A DNA stretch of 64,000 nt from Perkinsela sp. pyNocScin1. Lineage: Eukaryota > Euglenozoa > Kinetoplastea > Prokinetoplastida > Perkinselidae. Position numbers and translations under genes: made by a program. Shown here piece after piece: positions 37,227-47,509 of the stretch. The stretch's first letter is position 1. The number at the start of each line of letters is the position of its first letter. The stretch lies in the NCBI GenBank assembly GCA_964019655.1, contig CAXHTR010000008.1:620001-684000 (forward strand), given 5' to 3'. The notes beneath the pieces were generated by a model. That model saw nothing but the letters and a program-made list of their open reading frames with translations. It was not told the origin of the DNA and did no database searches.

Positions 37227-40200
37227 CTAGAGCCACGGCATCCACCAGTAGTACATCTGCGAGAGGTTCTCGACGCTTGTGGTGCTGCTGATAAGCTTCT
37301 GCACGACTCCCTCGACGTTGAGCGCGGGCATGTTCTGGTTGCCGTAGAGGTCGGGGTACCCCTTGAGCCGCTTCTCGACGCGGTGCAGGATGACGCGCGA
37401 GTCCATCTTGTCCTGCTTCCGGCTCCACTCGACGAGCGGGTCGTGCACGAACGTCTCCAAAATACCCATGAGCGTGTCCCTGTTCTCCATCTGCGTCTCG
37501 AGCGCGATCTCGCACGCTTTCCTGAAAACGCCCTCGACGCCAGTGACACCGAAGGCGTCGACAATGTTCTGCGTGAGGCGGAACCGCACGCGCTCGGGGA
37601 CCTCGAGGAGCTCACCCTTGTCGAAGAGGCACGCGAAGTCGACGTGCACGCACTCGCCCGTGGCCGTGTCTATCAGCAAATTCTCGCCGTGGCGGTCGCC
37701 GAGGCCCACGATGTGCCCGACGACGGACATGACCGCGCACGTGCGCGTAAAAGCGGTGCGCGCGTCGAACCACTGCGAGGGCACTGCGAACTGCTCCGCG
37801 AACCACCGGTGCAGCACTGGCGGGAAGTGCGGCAGGATGTGCTGCGTAAACATGACGCTCTTCGGGACCTTTTGGGCCTCCGCGCGGTCCTTGATTTCTT
37901 TCAGCTGGGCCGTCGAGAGGCCGTGCCTCGATTTTCCGTACAAACCGTCGACGATCGTGCGGAGCGTCAAAAGGTTCGGCACCCACTCGATGATACCGCT
38001 GTCCTCGCTGAGGGGCAGCACAGTGAACGTGCGGATGCCAAGCTTGCGGAGCTTCCCGCTCGGCGTTTTGGACAGCAGGCGGTTGATCATGGCCGAGTAC
38101 TCCATCATGCGCGAGTCCTTGCGGGTCTCGTCCTTAGCTTTGCACAAAAAGTGGTGCGTCGTCCCCGCGCTCGAGCGCATCGTGATGCGCTTCGGCTTCT
38201 GGAGCGACTGGATGACAGTGATCTCGGGCTCGATGGCCTCGATCGTCGCAGCGGCGCCGAAGAGCGACGCGCTGCCAGTGACTGCGCCGTGCGGCAGCTG
38301 GACGTGCAGCATTTGCTGCGTGGGCAGCAAAACACCTGTCGGGAACTTGGCGCGGAAGCCCGCGACCTTGGCGAGCGTGAGCGCGCTGCCACGCTGGCTC
38401 GACACGGGCTGCGAGGCGATCGCAATAAGCCCGTGGATGAGCTCGCCGAGCTCGGCAGTGAGCTTCGCGACAGAGGCGCTCGCCTTGCCGACGTTGTGCA
38501 GAATTTCCTTCATGACCCGCGCGCGGCTCAAGCCCTCGGGGCCGCTCGTCGAGTTGACGACGAAATAAACGTACCAGAGCGCCTGCTGGGGGTACTCGAG
38601 GATGACGCGCTCGATGATGGAGCGCACGCGCTCGAGCGCCTGCTCGTCGCGGTGGCCGATGCGCGAGACGAGCTGCGGCAGGGCTGTCATGAAAATGTAC
38701 GGCGGGATGCGCTCGAGGACGTCGTCGACCTGCGCGTGAGTGTTCTTTAAAACATTTTGGGCAAGCGCGATGTTGCGCTTGCTGTTCGTCGTCGATCGCG
38801 TGATGTGCAGGTGCAGGATGTGGGCCGTGTCGAGCCAGCGCGTCAAAAATTTCAGAAGCGTTTTATACACTGTGCGGTGGCCGTTGCACAGCGCGTGGCC
38901 GTACGACGCGAGCATCTTGGGGATGTACAGGTCGTAGTGGCGCAGCACGCGGCGCTCGAGGTCCTCGGGGCTGGTCCCCGCGCTCGCGTGCTTCGCGTCG
39001 AGGTGCGCAAGTGTCGCCGCGTACACACTTTCAATAAAGGAGCCGAGGTGGAAGTACGCTTTCTCGGAAGGCTGCAGGCTGATGATATCTGTAAAGTACG
39101 CCTCGACCTCCTGCGGCGTTTTCTGGTTCGTGTCAATGTTCCAGCGCGCGATGCGCAGCAGCGACTTGCAAAGGAGCTGGCGGCCCTCGGCGGTCCCGCT
39201 GAGGGACTTGAGCGTCTCCCGCGCGCCCTCGAGGAGCGCGATGGCCTCGCGGCGGTCGCCGCGCGCATAGAGAATTTTGGCGTGCGCGAGCACAGCCCGC
39301 CCCTCGTCGAGGGACCGATGCGCCGAGACGGCGCTCGCCTGCATAAAGGCGGAGAGCGCCGACGGCAGCATCCCAAAGTTGCGCAGCGTCGTGCCGTACT
39401 GCATCCATATCGGCGCCGTCTCGCTGGTTTTTCCAAGAATCCCGAGGATCGCGCGGTGCGTCGCGAGGACGGGCTCCTGGTACATCGGCGTGATCTCGAC
39501 GATCGCGCGGCTCTGAGCGAGGTGCTCCGCGAGCCGGTCGAGGGGCTGCGCCCGCGAGCGCTGCGCCTCACGCAGCCCAGAAATATCTTGCACACTCGAG
39601 AGTGTCTGCTCGAGGTCTGAGAGAATGTGTAGCTGCAGCAAATAGGGGTATGTGCGCTCGTAGGACTCCATCGAGGCTGCCGAGATCGCTGGGAGCAGGG
39701 AGGTGCGGACCCCGCGGATCGTCGCCTCAATGTCAGCAGACGCTTTTTGGAGGGTCCCCTCAGTCTTTGTTGCCACTTTCGGGACTTTTCCGAGGGTGTC
39801 GGCCGCGACAGTGTGCATCGAGAGCATGACCCTGGCGAGGCTCCCGTCAAAGGACTGCGGCGCCTCGTCGCCGAGCTGCTCGAGTGTGTCCCATTTGGAC
39901 AAACGCCACGCGCCTTGGATGGCGAAGTCGCGCAGGACGTTGCGGTCCTCCTCGCTCACTGTGGCCGCGGCCGCGGCGCTCGCGAAGGAGTGGAGCATGT
40001 TGAACTGCCCGAGGTTGCGCATGCACGTCATGAGAGACGACTGGTAGCACAGGTTCTGCGGGTCGCGCTGCAGCAGGAGCTCGTTGCACTGCAGCGCGTC
40101 CTGCCACTTGCCCGAGGACTCAAAGTCGAGCGCGCGCTCTTCTTCGGTTGTATGCGAGCGCAGCGCCGACAGCCCAATGATGCCGTCGGGCTCCATGAGC

Positions 40201-43200
40201 TCAGCGTAGACTTTTTGCAATAAGCGGACGTCCGCCGGCGCGCACCAGTGCATGGGGGCGGCGCTAAAAGCTTTGGCGGGTGAGGCCGAGTGATGGGCCT
40301 TGCCGGCGCGGAGGTGCCGGACGTAGGTCTCGGCGTAGAGCACAGCGCGCGCTGGCGCCTTGATGCTGTGGGCGGCCTCAATGCACATCGGCAGCTGAAT
40401 TTTTTCGAGGAACTCACTCACACGCGTGTGTTTCTTCTTGGCGGAGGCGATGCGCTTGTGCTCGACGCTGTCGCCGCGCGGGGCCTTGGCCTGGGTCTCG
40501 AAGCGGCTCTCCTCGCGCTCGCTCCAGCGCTGGAGCGTGTCGATGAGATCAAAAAGCATCTGGGCGTGCTCCTTGGCGACGTCGGCGTTATCGAGCACTG
40601 CCGCGATTTCCTTGTGGATGTCCGCGGCGTCCGTGTCCTCGCAGTAGACGACGAGCATGTGCACGAGGTAGGGGAAGAGGAAGACGCAGAGGCCGGTGTC
40701 GCGCTTGGCGACGTTGCGCAGCGACTGGAAGACTTGTGCGTACACGCCAGTCGTCCGGGCGCATAAATTAATGAACCAGCGGCAGAGCCACGCGCCGAAG
40801 GGCATGCCGCGCGCGTACTCGGGGACGCGCTGGTCGCGGTTGTGGACGACCTTGACCTCGTAGGTCGTCTGGACGAAGACGCGCAGCTGCGCGCGCACAT
40901 CAGCCGACAAACCGTTCCACCACGGAGACTTCTTGGCGTCGAGCTCGCTGAGCGAAACGCTGTCCATTTCCGAGCAGATGCGGATGAGCGACTGAATGGC
41001 GAAAGCCGCGCGGTCGTGCATCTTGGCGTCAGACGTCGAGTGTAGCAGACGCAGGAGCTGGTTCTGCAGGATGTACGACGAGAGGTTGAGCGGGTGCAGA
41101 AGGTCCTCCATGGGGACGCTCTTGTGCGCGTTGTCGATGCGCACGGATAGCTGGCTCGGCGCAATCGCGCCGACGAGGCCGAGGCAGCGGGCCGCGTAGT
41201 CGGCGATCGCGGCGGTGTCGCGCGTGGCGTGAAGGAGGGCGCCCACGAAGGGCGCGAGCGTCGCCCGCGGCAGCGAGCGGAGCTCGAGCTTGCGCTGGCA
41301 AAAACGCGCGTACGCCGAGCGCAGGTAGAGCAGCCGGCTCTGTGCCGACTCGCTCTGCAGTGCCTCGATACAATTCGATAAAGTTGCCTGCAGGCTCTTT
41401 TTCGTGTGGAGCGGCCGCTGCTTGCCTTTGCTGAAGATTTGGGCGAGCGCTTCGCTCTGCGGGAAGAGGTCGCTGAAGCAGTCGAGGTCGGCGCCACCGG
41501 CGTGCTGGACGATGTGGCGGATGGCGGCGAGCACTGTGTCACGGTACGTTGCGCTGTCCTCCCACAGTGAGAAGTTGCAGAAGCCGACGAAATCAACAAG
41601 GAGGTCGCGGCCTTTCTTCTGAAGACTCTCGGGCGGGAGGTTCGTGACGAGCGCGTGCCAGCAGCGCGCGAGGTCCGGCTGGCAGGACTCTGAGAATTCG
41701 GAAGGCTTGAGCAGCTGGACCTTTTGGAGCACGGTGGAGACAGAGTGCCCGAGGAGGTCGAGGAGCAGCCGCAGGGACGCGAAGCCACTCGCCATGGCGT
41801 GCTGCGTTGCGAGCCTTGCGCCGCTGATCTCCTCTCGCCCGACCCCGAGCTTGCCGCAGATCTCGTCGAGGATGCCGAAGGCGTGGCGGCTGAGCGTCGC
41901 AGCGACGGAGTCCTCGTGACTCAATGGCTTGGAAGGCAGGCGTTTATATTTCGCGACTGACTGCTGTAGCGCGACAAGGCCTTCTGTCGCAGCTTGCTTC
42001 ACGTCAGCGTAGGACCTGTGCTCGCAGTCAGCGGCGAGTGAGATCAGCTGTTCCACGACAAACTTTTCGCTCTCTGCCAAGTACGCCGCCACTGGGATCT
42101 TCTTGCCAGCGATCGAATCAATGTGCTGCAGCACTTCTTCGACGGATTGCGTGTGGGTTGAGTCAGCGCAGGTGAGCACTGGGCAAAGGGCGCTGGCACA
42201 GATGGCTGCGTAGTGCCTATGGCACAGCTCAGCCTTCGAAATTTCGAGGCGCGTGGCGATCAATGTGAGAAGTTTGTCGTCCTTGTGCTGAATGGCAAAG
42301 GGAAGTACAAAGTCTGCGACTTCGACAAGAATTTCAGAGAAGTCTGCGTTCGCGAGGTCTTCGATGCATCGCTCAATGCGCGGCGCAGAATTCTGTAAAA
42401 GCTGTACAAAAGCTGGTGGGTGGCGACGAAAGAGCGACGGCAGAGTGCACTGCAGCTTGTCCATGATAGCTTTGAGGGCGAAGTGGGCTGCGCTCCGGGC
42501 GTGGACGTTTCGCGTGCCAGCGGCAAGGCGGATGATGTCAATGACCAGCTTGACGTGGAGCGCACTCTCATTTTTCTCGAGCGCGCGGGACAATGTTTGC
42601 AGCGCTGTTGGCGCAAGTTCTGGCGTTTTCTGCGCAGTTTCAATGCACAGCCCGTAAATTTCTGGAAAAATTGCGCTGTCAAGCGTCAAGGGGCTTGAAG
42701 CGATCGCCTTGCGTAGAGATTCGTCTGGGTCTCGCACACCAGCGTGAAAGAGCCCCTTGATCGGGTCCACGCGGACGGTTATGCCGTTCTCGACCGCAGC
42801 CCGAAGGGCGCCGAGCAGTGCCGTTTGCACGCTGCTTGCAAGTGCTTTCCGCCGTCCGTAGAAGAAAACGAGTTCCTGTAAGCAAGCCTGGGCATCTTCC
42901 AGGAGCTGCGCTGCGTCGTGCTCCTGTCGTTGCGCCTTGTCACGCTTTCGCTTCTGCACAGGTGACTTCTTGACTGGCGTCTGCTTTTTCTGGCAAAGTC
43001 TCGGCGCTCTGGCGAGGAAGTCAATAGATAGCGCAACAGCCTTGAGAAAGGCGCAATGCGCATCATCTACAGCGCTGTCGAGCCACTCGGTGAGACCTGT
43101 TGCGCCAGAGTTCTTGAGCAGCGCGAGCGTTGCGTATAATGGGGCACGCAGCAGCGGGTCGTTTTTCTTTTCGGAAGCTTCGTTGGCAAGCTGTGTGGCA

Positions 43201-45962
43201 GAGCCAAGCTCGGCCAGGTCCACTAGGCTGAGAAGAGGGAACTTCACGAGCGCTGTGTACGCGTCCCTTGGTACTGCGTATTCGATCAGCTTCGGGACAG
43301 CGCCAAGCATAGCGCCTTTCAAGACGAGAAGCTCTTTTGCCTCCTCTTCAGACACAGCTGAGTGGTCTGCAGTCAGGCGTTTGTAAAGCTGCAGTCCAAC
43401 GGTCCCAAAAAGAAAATGAAAGGTCTGTCTCTGTGCAAGCAATGGAATTTTACTCACCAGAATTTCGATTTCCCCCGAGCAAAACGGTTCGTCGCCAGCG
43501 CGAGGCAAAAATCGATGCAATGAAAAAAACGCACAAAATTTGATGCACAGCGCGTCGTTGGCATCGCCTTCAGTTTCTGAGCCAGGTGCAAGTTTTTCTA
43601 TGTCATCGTAGAATCTTTGCAAAGAACTTGCGATTCGCTCCAGGCTAGGGCGCAAGTCCCCTGCAACTGAAGCTGCGCGCAGGCTGCAAAATTCAAGGAC
43701 CGCGGCACTGCATGCAAGAAAGCCAGTGCAAAACGCAGGTGGAAGGCGAGTCCAGGCGTCATTTTCAAGTACACTCGATATAAGGGCAAGCGCAAAGCTG
43801 AGCGTCGCTGTCTGCTGTGCGCTCTTACTCGTGCGCTGCTCATCGGTCGCCCTCGGCTCATCTGTCTGCCGCTCAAGCTTCCCGGCGGAGTAAAGCGCAT
43901 CGAGCAGAAGCCAAAGTTCGTCGAGGAGCGGCTGCATATATGACAGAAACTGCCCGTGCAGCATGTAGTCCCACATTTGCCCGAACCCAGCGAGTGCGCC
44001 GATGAACGGCACACCGCGAAAGGCCGCACTCTCGAGCCGCACCGGGGCCCTCGTTTCTATGCCACTCGTTCTGAAGCGAAAATGCGGAATGAGCCGCAGT
44101 CCCTCGATCGTATAGCTGAGCTCTTTGGAGGCAGCGGATATCGATCGCTCATCTGTGTTATTTGACTGAACGAAGTCAAGCGGAAGCGCAATATCTTCCG
44201 GGGCATCGAAGAACATCACTCCCTTGTCCTGCGAGACGAACAGGTCCCACAAACGTGCAAACAGTGCATGTGTGAGCCTATCGATGTCGCTCGGCCGAAT
44301 GCTCGAGTTTCGAAGGGCAAAGTAGAAAATCTGTAAATGCGCGAACGAAAACTCCTTAGTGAGGGAATCAATGAGACTTTGTGCCAGATTTACGGTAATT
44401 GGGCACAAAATACACTTCTTCACCGTGTTGCGTATGAACTGCATAAAACTCTCGACCTTCGGGTGCGCATTACCAAGCGACGACTGCACAGCCGACAGCA
44501 TTGCCGCCAGCTCTCCGTCGACAACGCTGGCAAGCTCCTTGGGGAAAGCCCTCTGAAACGTCTCGGCGAAGCCATCCATGGACGACTGGTGCGCTGCGAT
44601 GTATGATGGGTCACCCTCAAAGTAGCTGGGGTGAATGTGGGCTACCTCCCTGAAAATCGCAGTAAGCTTGGCGATGCCAACGGTCTCGATGCGGAACCCG
44701 AGACGGTAGCCTCCGAGGAGCGATTTGAGAATTCGGAGCGCTGCGTGCGTGTGCTCGGGTGATACTTGGACAAAGTCATCCTGCCACGCCTGTGCGAGGT
44801 GATCGGTCACAAATAAAACTTCGTCTGGGGTGATCTCGAGGACACGAGAGCCTGTTGACTTCATTCTGCTGTGCCACGCTTCCATCTCCTTCGTGACGTT
44901 AACGAGGAACGATGGAAGGCTCTTCTTCTTCGGCGTGCTGCGGGGTCTCTCCGAAGCTGGTGGCGACTTGATGGGCGCTTTGTTGGGTAAGTTCCGCGGG
45001 TAGGCAACGGGTACGGTAATGACAGCGGTTGCAAGCTTTGGCTGCATGGGTGCACCACCGCGCTTTCCTGGCGTCACATGGTAGTTTTCCTGCAGAGTCA
45101 CCGCAAATGCCTCTCTATCGATGTGTGCAGTCGGCTTTGGTGCTGTAGCTTCCTCCTTTCTGGAGCGTTGCGGGGTTTTCTCTTGGGGAATAATATTTGA
45201 TCGACTTTCTATGCTCAGTGTATTAACTAACGATGTTTTGAATATTTTGTTTGATTTCGTACTTTGTGAAGCTATGGCGAGCGGGACATCAACTATTGGC
45301 TGCGGCGCCTCATCCCTTGAATCGGCTTCGACACGCGCAGCGCTCGTAGTGCCGTGCATCGCTTGCACAGAAGTGAACGTTTTCCCGTGAAAGCTCGGCG
45401 CTATTTTGCTCATGATCGCAGCTTTCACGTGGGATACGATGGGATTCTGTGAGTGGAGCTGCGGTGCCAACGAGCGCTGCGGGCGATGTGTGCGTGGCAG
45501 CAGTGGTGATTGGAATGGCAAGTCAAGTGCAGTCGGGCGCGGGTTGCTGCTCGAAGCTGGGCCAACTTTGTTCGCACCGAGTGAAGGTGCCATGCTCACG
45601 CCGAGAGGCGTCGTTTTGTACGGGTTTGGGCCGAAGGGCCCTCGAGATTCTGCGCGCCCTGGCTGAAATTGCAGCGCTGGGAGGTTGCCTTGGAGATTGG
45701 TGGGCGGCGCTGATGGCATGTGCGGAGCGCGCGATAGTCTCGGGGCCTGTGACAGTTGAGCTGTTTGGCCCTGATCCCTCTGGCTGGGCAATGGTGCCTC
45801 TTTTCGCTTCTCGTTATTGTATGGATTTCTGCTGATTCCACTGATCGACGCGACGTTAATTGTAGGGGCTGGCCGTGCCGAATATCCCTTGTGCCCACTT
45901 TGAAGGGGTGACTTGTAGTATAGGCGTTGTCCTTGATTTCCACGGTTCTCTGGCTGGCTCAT
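37227..45962 (-). CDS. ATR: ATR/Mec1-type PIKK checkpoint kinase
   Basis: 2,911 residues, near the usual ATR size (2,400-2,700) plus a long disordered basic N-terminus (about 1-370, rich in P, S, Q, K). HEAT-like helices fill the middle; a FAT domain spans roughly 1900-2450. The kinase domain (about 2560-2830) has KPKRITM, LGDRHGENLL (about 2754-2763) and VHVDFACLFDKGELLEVPE (about 2772-2790), the last being ATR's form, distinct from ATM, DNA-PK and TOR. FATC closes the protein (VVQKLISSTTSVENLSQMYYWWMPWL, split at VENL). TRRAP is excluded because the catalytic D and N residues are intact. ATR with its partner ATRIP senses RPA-coated single-stranded DNA and triggers the replication-stress checkpoint. 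The 3' two thirds are strongly GC-rich, giving long meaningless antisense frames. RPA1 lies five genes upstream. Confidence 0.95.
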   Translation of the reverse strand: MSQPENRGNQGQRLYYKSPLQSGHKGYSARPAPTINVASISGISRNPYNNEKRKEAPLPSQRDQGQTAQLSQAPRLSRAPHMPSAPPTNLQGNLPALQFQPGRAESRGPFGPNPYKTTPLGVSMAPSLGANKVGPASSSNPRPTALDLPFQSPLLPRTHRPQRSLAPQLHSQNPIVSHVKAAIMSKIAPSFHGKTFTSVQAMHGTTSAARVEADSRDEAPQPIVDVPLAIASQSTKSNKIFKTSLVNTLSIESRSNIIPQEKTPQRSRKEEATAPKPTAHIDREAFAVTLQENYHVTPGKRGGAPMQPKLATAVITVPVAYPRNLPNKAPIKSPPASERPRSTPKKKSLPSFLVNVTKEMEAWHSRMKSTGSRVLEITPDEVLFVTDHLAQAWQDDFVQVSPEHTHAALRILKSLLGGYRLGFRIETVGIAKLTAIFREVAHIHPSYFEGDPSYIAAHQSSMDGFAETFQRAFPKELASVVDGELAAMLSAVQSSLGNAHPKVESFMQFIRNTVKKCILCPITVNLAQSLIDSLTKEFSFAHLQIFYFALRNSSIRPSDIDRLTHALFARLWDLFVSQDKGVMFFDAPEDIALPLDFVQSNNTDERSISAASKELSYTIEGLRLIPHFRFRTSGIETRAPVRLESAAFRGVPFIGALAGFGQMWDYMLHGQFLSYMQPLLDELWLLLDALYSAGKLERQTDEPRATDEQRTSKSAQQTATLSFALALISSVLENDAWTRLPPAFCTGFLACSAAVLEFCSLRAASVAGDLRPSLERIASSLQRFYDDIEKLAPGSETEGDANDALCIKFCAFFSLHRFLPRAGDEPFCSGEIEILVSKIPLLAQRQTFHFLFGTVGLQLYKRLTADHSAVSEEEAKELLVLKGAMLGAVPKLIEYAVPRDAYTALVKFPLLSLVDLAELGSATQLANEASEKKNDPLLRAPLYATLALLKNSGATGLTEWLDSAVDDAHCAFLKAVALSIDFLARAPRLCQKKQTPVKKSPVQKRKRDKAQRQEHDAAQLLEDAQACLQELVFFYGRRKALASSVQTALLGALRAAVENGITVRVDPIKGLFHAGVRDPDESLRKAIASSPLTLDSAIFPEIYGLCIETAQKTPELAPTALQTLSRALEKNESALHVKLVIDIIRLAAGTRNVHARSAAHFALKAIMDKLQCTLPSLFRRHPPAFVQLLQNSAPRIERCIEDLANADFSEILVEVADFVLPFAIQHKDDKLLTLIATRLEISKAELCHRHYAAICASALCPVLTCADSTHTQSVEEVLQHIDSIAGKKIPVAAYLAESEKFVVEQLISLAADCEHRSYADVKQAATEGLVALQQSVAKYKRLPSKPLSHEDSVAATLSRHAFGILDEICGKLGVGREEISGARLATQHAMASGFASLRLLLDLLGHSVSTVLQKVQLLKPSEFSESCQPDLARCWHALVTNLPPESLQKKGRDLLVDFVGFCNFSLWEDSATYRDTVLAAIRHIVQHAGGADLDCFSDLFPQSEALAQIFSKGKQRPLHTKKSLQATLSNCIEALQSESAQSRLLYLRSAYARFCQRKLELRSLPRATLAPFVGALLHATRDTAAIADYAARCLGLVGAIAPSQLSVRIDNAHKSVPMEDLLHPLNLSSYILQNQLLRLLHSTSDAKMHDRAAFAIQSLIRICSEMDSVSLSELDAKKSPWWNGLSADVRAQLRVFVQTTYEVKVVHNRDQRVPEYARGMPFGAWLCRWFINLCARTTGVYAQVFQSLRNVAKRDTGLCVFLFPYLVHMLVVYCEDTDAADIHKEIAAVLDNADVAKEHAQMLFDLIDTLQRWSEREESRFETQAKAPRGDSVEHKRIASAKKKHTRVSEFLEKIQLPMCIEAAHSIKAPARAVLYAETYVRHLRAGKAHHSASPAKAFSAAPMHWCAPADVRLLQKVYAELMEPDGIIGLSALRSHTTEEERALDFESSGKWQDALQCNELLLQRDPQNLCYQSSLMTCMRNLGQFNMLHSFASAAAAATVSEEDRNVLRDFAIQGAWRLSKWDTLEQLGDEAPQSFDGSLARVMLSMHTVAADTLGKVPKVATKTEGTLQKASADIEATIRGVRTSLLPAISAASMESYERTYPYLLQLHILSDLEQTLSSVQDISGLREAQRSRAQPLDRLAEHLAQSRAIVEITPMYQEPVLATHRAILGILGKTSETAPIWMQYGTTLRNFGMLPSALSAFMQASAVSAHRSLDEGRAVLAHAKILYARGDRREAIALLEGARETLKSLSGTAEGRQLLCKSLLRIARWNIDTNQKTPQEVEAYFTDIISLQPSEKAYFHLGSFIESVYAATLAHLDAKHASAGTSPEDLERRVLRHYDLYIPKMLASYGHALCNGHRTVYKTLLKFLTRWLDTAHILHLHITRSTTNSKRNIALAQNVLKNTHAQVDDVLERIPPYIFMTALPQLVSRIGHRDEQALERVRSIIERVILEYPQQALWYVYFVVNSTSGPEGLSRARVMKEILHNVGKASASVAKLTAELGELIHGLIAIASQPVSSQRGSALTLAKVAGFRAKFPTGVLLPTQQMLHVQLPHGAVTGSASLFGAAATIEAIEPEITVIQSLQKPKRITMRSSAGTTHHFLCKAKDETRKDSRMMEYSAMINRLLSKTPSGKLRKLGIRTFTVLPLSEDSGIIEWVPNLLTLRTIVDGLYGKSRHGLSTAQLKEIKDRAEAQKVPKSVMFTQHILPHFPPVLHRWFAEQFAVPSQWFDARTAFTRTCAVMSVVGHIVGLGDRHGENLLIDTATGECVHVDFACLFDKGELLEVPERVRFRLTQNIVDAFGVTGVEGVFRKACEIALETQMENRDTLMGILETFVHDPLVEWSRKQDKMDSRVILHRVEKRLKGYPDLYGNQNMPALNVEGVVQKLISSTTSVENLSQMYYWWMPWL

Positions 45963-46054
45963 TTTGGGACGAACATATAATCAATAAATTTTACTTGAAT
46001 AGGCTATAGCTGAGAGCTGGTCTTAAGAATCATGCGAATGTTACCTCCAAGAGC

Positions 46055-46936
46055 TTAGCCCTTGATGTTGGTGAAATAGCTGGAAAAGTCGAGTGTGACT
46101 GAGGTCACCTCTGTATCAACACAGATCGCCTGGAAAGATTGGTTCCCACCATAGTACATGCTCATTGTCATCGGGTTCGTTCCAAAGTATATGCCATGCT
46201 CCAGAAATGGATGAATGAATTGTGACCTCCGCGATTTCTTCAGTGCGTTGGCTGTTGGGTCGTAGCTAGCCTGCACGGGCTGCGGCGCGAATGGGTTCCA
46301 GCCGATGGCCTGTGCCTCGCTGATTGTCTTCGTGTCGAGTGGTTCTGCAAACATATCCTCGAGCTCTTCCAAGTCTTTTTCCGAAGCTGAGTCATCGTCA
46401 TTGGCCGCGTCGCTGCCTACAGTGACCCCCATATCGCTCGGCGAGAACCCTTCAATATAGCTTTCACCATTCTTCAGCTTGTGCTTCCAGTACCTCGAGA
46501 GACACTCGTAAAGCGCTTTCGAGAGCTCGTGTCCACCATTTTCTTGAAGGAAAAAGCATGGCCCAGTGATGACTATCCAGCGGAGGAGCTTGCCGTCAGT
46601 AGGCTTGTAGGGCCCTATGTCGAGCATTGGCGACGGTGCATCTAGAATAGACGTTTTGAATGCCCCATGCTTGGCCTTCGCTGTTTTCTCGTCATCCGCT
46701 TTGTCTTGGGGTTGGTGGTCGCTGAGGAGCCGTAGCATGATCGGCTCGCTGCCTGACAAAACATCCTGGTCATCGTGGTAGTATCGCGGGCTGAGCAAGA
46801 GCAGCTCATTCTTCATTGTTGCAATGAGCTGGGTGACCATGTCCTCTTGAATGAACGCATGTGACAGCTTTTTTTCTAAATTCTCAAGGACTTTGGCATG
46901 AAATGAATGCAGCGATCGGTATTCAATTCTTTCCAT
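46055..46936 (-). CDS. hypothetical protein, 293 aa
   Basis: Intact ATG frame with an acceptor-like GTTTTCTTTTTTAG 17 bases upstream. I recognise no family. Residues 1-60 are helical; residues about 105-150 contain a compact block LLRWIVITGPCFFLQENGG that looks like a buried strand-turn-strand core; residues 160-205 are an acidic linker (DAANDDDSASEKDLEELEDMF); the last 60 form another ordered-looking block ending in SVTLDFSSYFTNIKG. There is no membrane helix. It lies 92 bases upstream of the ATR start on the same strand. Confidence 0.6.
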   Translation of the reverse strand: MERIEYRSLHSFHAKVLENLEKKLSHAFIQEDMVTQLIATMKNELLLLSPRYYHDDQDVLSGSEPIMLRLLSDHQPQDKADDEKTAKAKHGAFKTSILDAPSPMLDIGPYKPTDGKLLRWIVITGPCFFLQENGGHELSKALYECLSRYWKHKLKNGESYIEGFSPSDMGVTVGSDAANDDDSASEKDLEELEDMFAEPLDTKTISEAQAIGWNPFAPQPVQASYDPTANALKKSRRSQFIHPFLEHGIYFGTNPMTMSMYYGGNQSFQAICVDTEVTSVTLDFSSYFTNIKG

Positions 46937-46953
46937 GTGCGTTCATAGTGTAT

Positions 46954-46970
46954 CTAAAAAAGAAAACTCA
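46954..46970 (-). promoter_or_regulatory. candidate trans-splice acceptor before the 293-aa gene
   Basis: On the minus strand GAGTTTTCTTTTTTAG precedes the ATG at 46936 by 17 bases. Strong pyrimidine tract with AG. An ATG lies in the gap (ACTATGAAC) out of frame, so the acceptor assignment is not fully clean. Pattern inference. Confidence 0.35.
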
Positions 46971-47037
46971 GAAGATATGCGACTTTACCGCAAAGATGTA
47001 AGTATGTCTCAAGGACCACATTTAAGTATCAAACGAA

Positions 47038-47403
47038 TCAATACTTAAAAATGATGTTCTCAACAGGGCCTTTCAGATTCTTAAGCTCAGTTCTGTACGC
47101 CTTCGCTTCTTCTGCTGTGATCGTGCGGTTGGAGCTGATGTCATCGAACGAAAAATCTTGTGCTATGAGCGCCGGAGGCATACCGATCAAGTGACTCCGG
47201 AGTGTCGCGTAGTTGCCCTCAGTCCAGTGGAAGTACACTCTGTATGCGCCAACCATAAGAAGGCCGACAATCATCGCGTCGCCCATCACCATGACATTTT
47301 TCGTTTCCGCCGCGATGCTCTGCGGCTTGAGAAGAGGAAAGTCTCTCTTTTTGACAAAGGGGAGCACTGCTGGCCAGGGCCACTTCGCAAAGAGGTTGCG
47401 CAT
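47038..47403 (-). CDS. small single-pass membrane protein, probably mitochondrial
   Basis: 121 residues from ATG 47403; the frame is open to 47448 with a TTG, which I do not use. MRNLFAKWPWPAVLPFVKKRDF is basic and could target the mitochondrion. One membrane helix, GDAMIVGLLMVGAYRVYFHW (about 39-58), is followed by a hydrophilic domain ending in LKGPVENIIFKY. A size and topology like this are common in inner-membrane complex accessory subunits (respiratory complexes, TIM or MICOS), but no specific family is recognised. Confidence 0.55.
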   Translation of the reverse strand: MRNLFAKWPWPAVLPFVKKRDFPLLKPQSIAAETKNVMVMGDAMIVGLLMVGAYRVYFHWTEGNYATLRSHLIGMPPALIAQDFSFDDISSNRTITAEEAKAYRTELKNLKGPVENIIFKY

Positions 47404-47509
47404 TTGAACACGAGAATATACTGATATACGTAAGATTCGTACATGCAATTTGAAATTTTATTTAAAGAATTACCGCAAAATTCACATATTTCACCAGCAT
47501 GCGTTCCAT

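Noticed and set aside
37383-38750. Long plus-strand frame of 455 codons opposite ATR
   Set aside because: Rich in R, D, V and A with no protein-like domains; it is the antisense shadow of GC-rich codons in the ATR kinase region.
37227-45962. TRRAP/Tra1 as identity for the giant PIKK
   Set aside because: TRRAP lacks kinase catalytic residues, whereas this protein keeps GDRHGEN and VHVDF in the exact ATR form.
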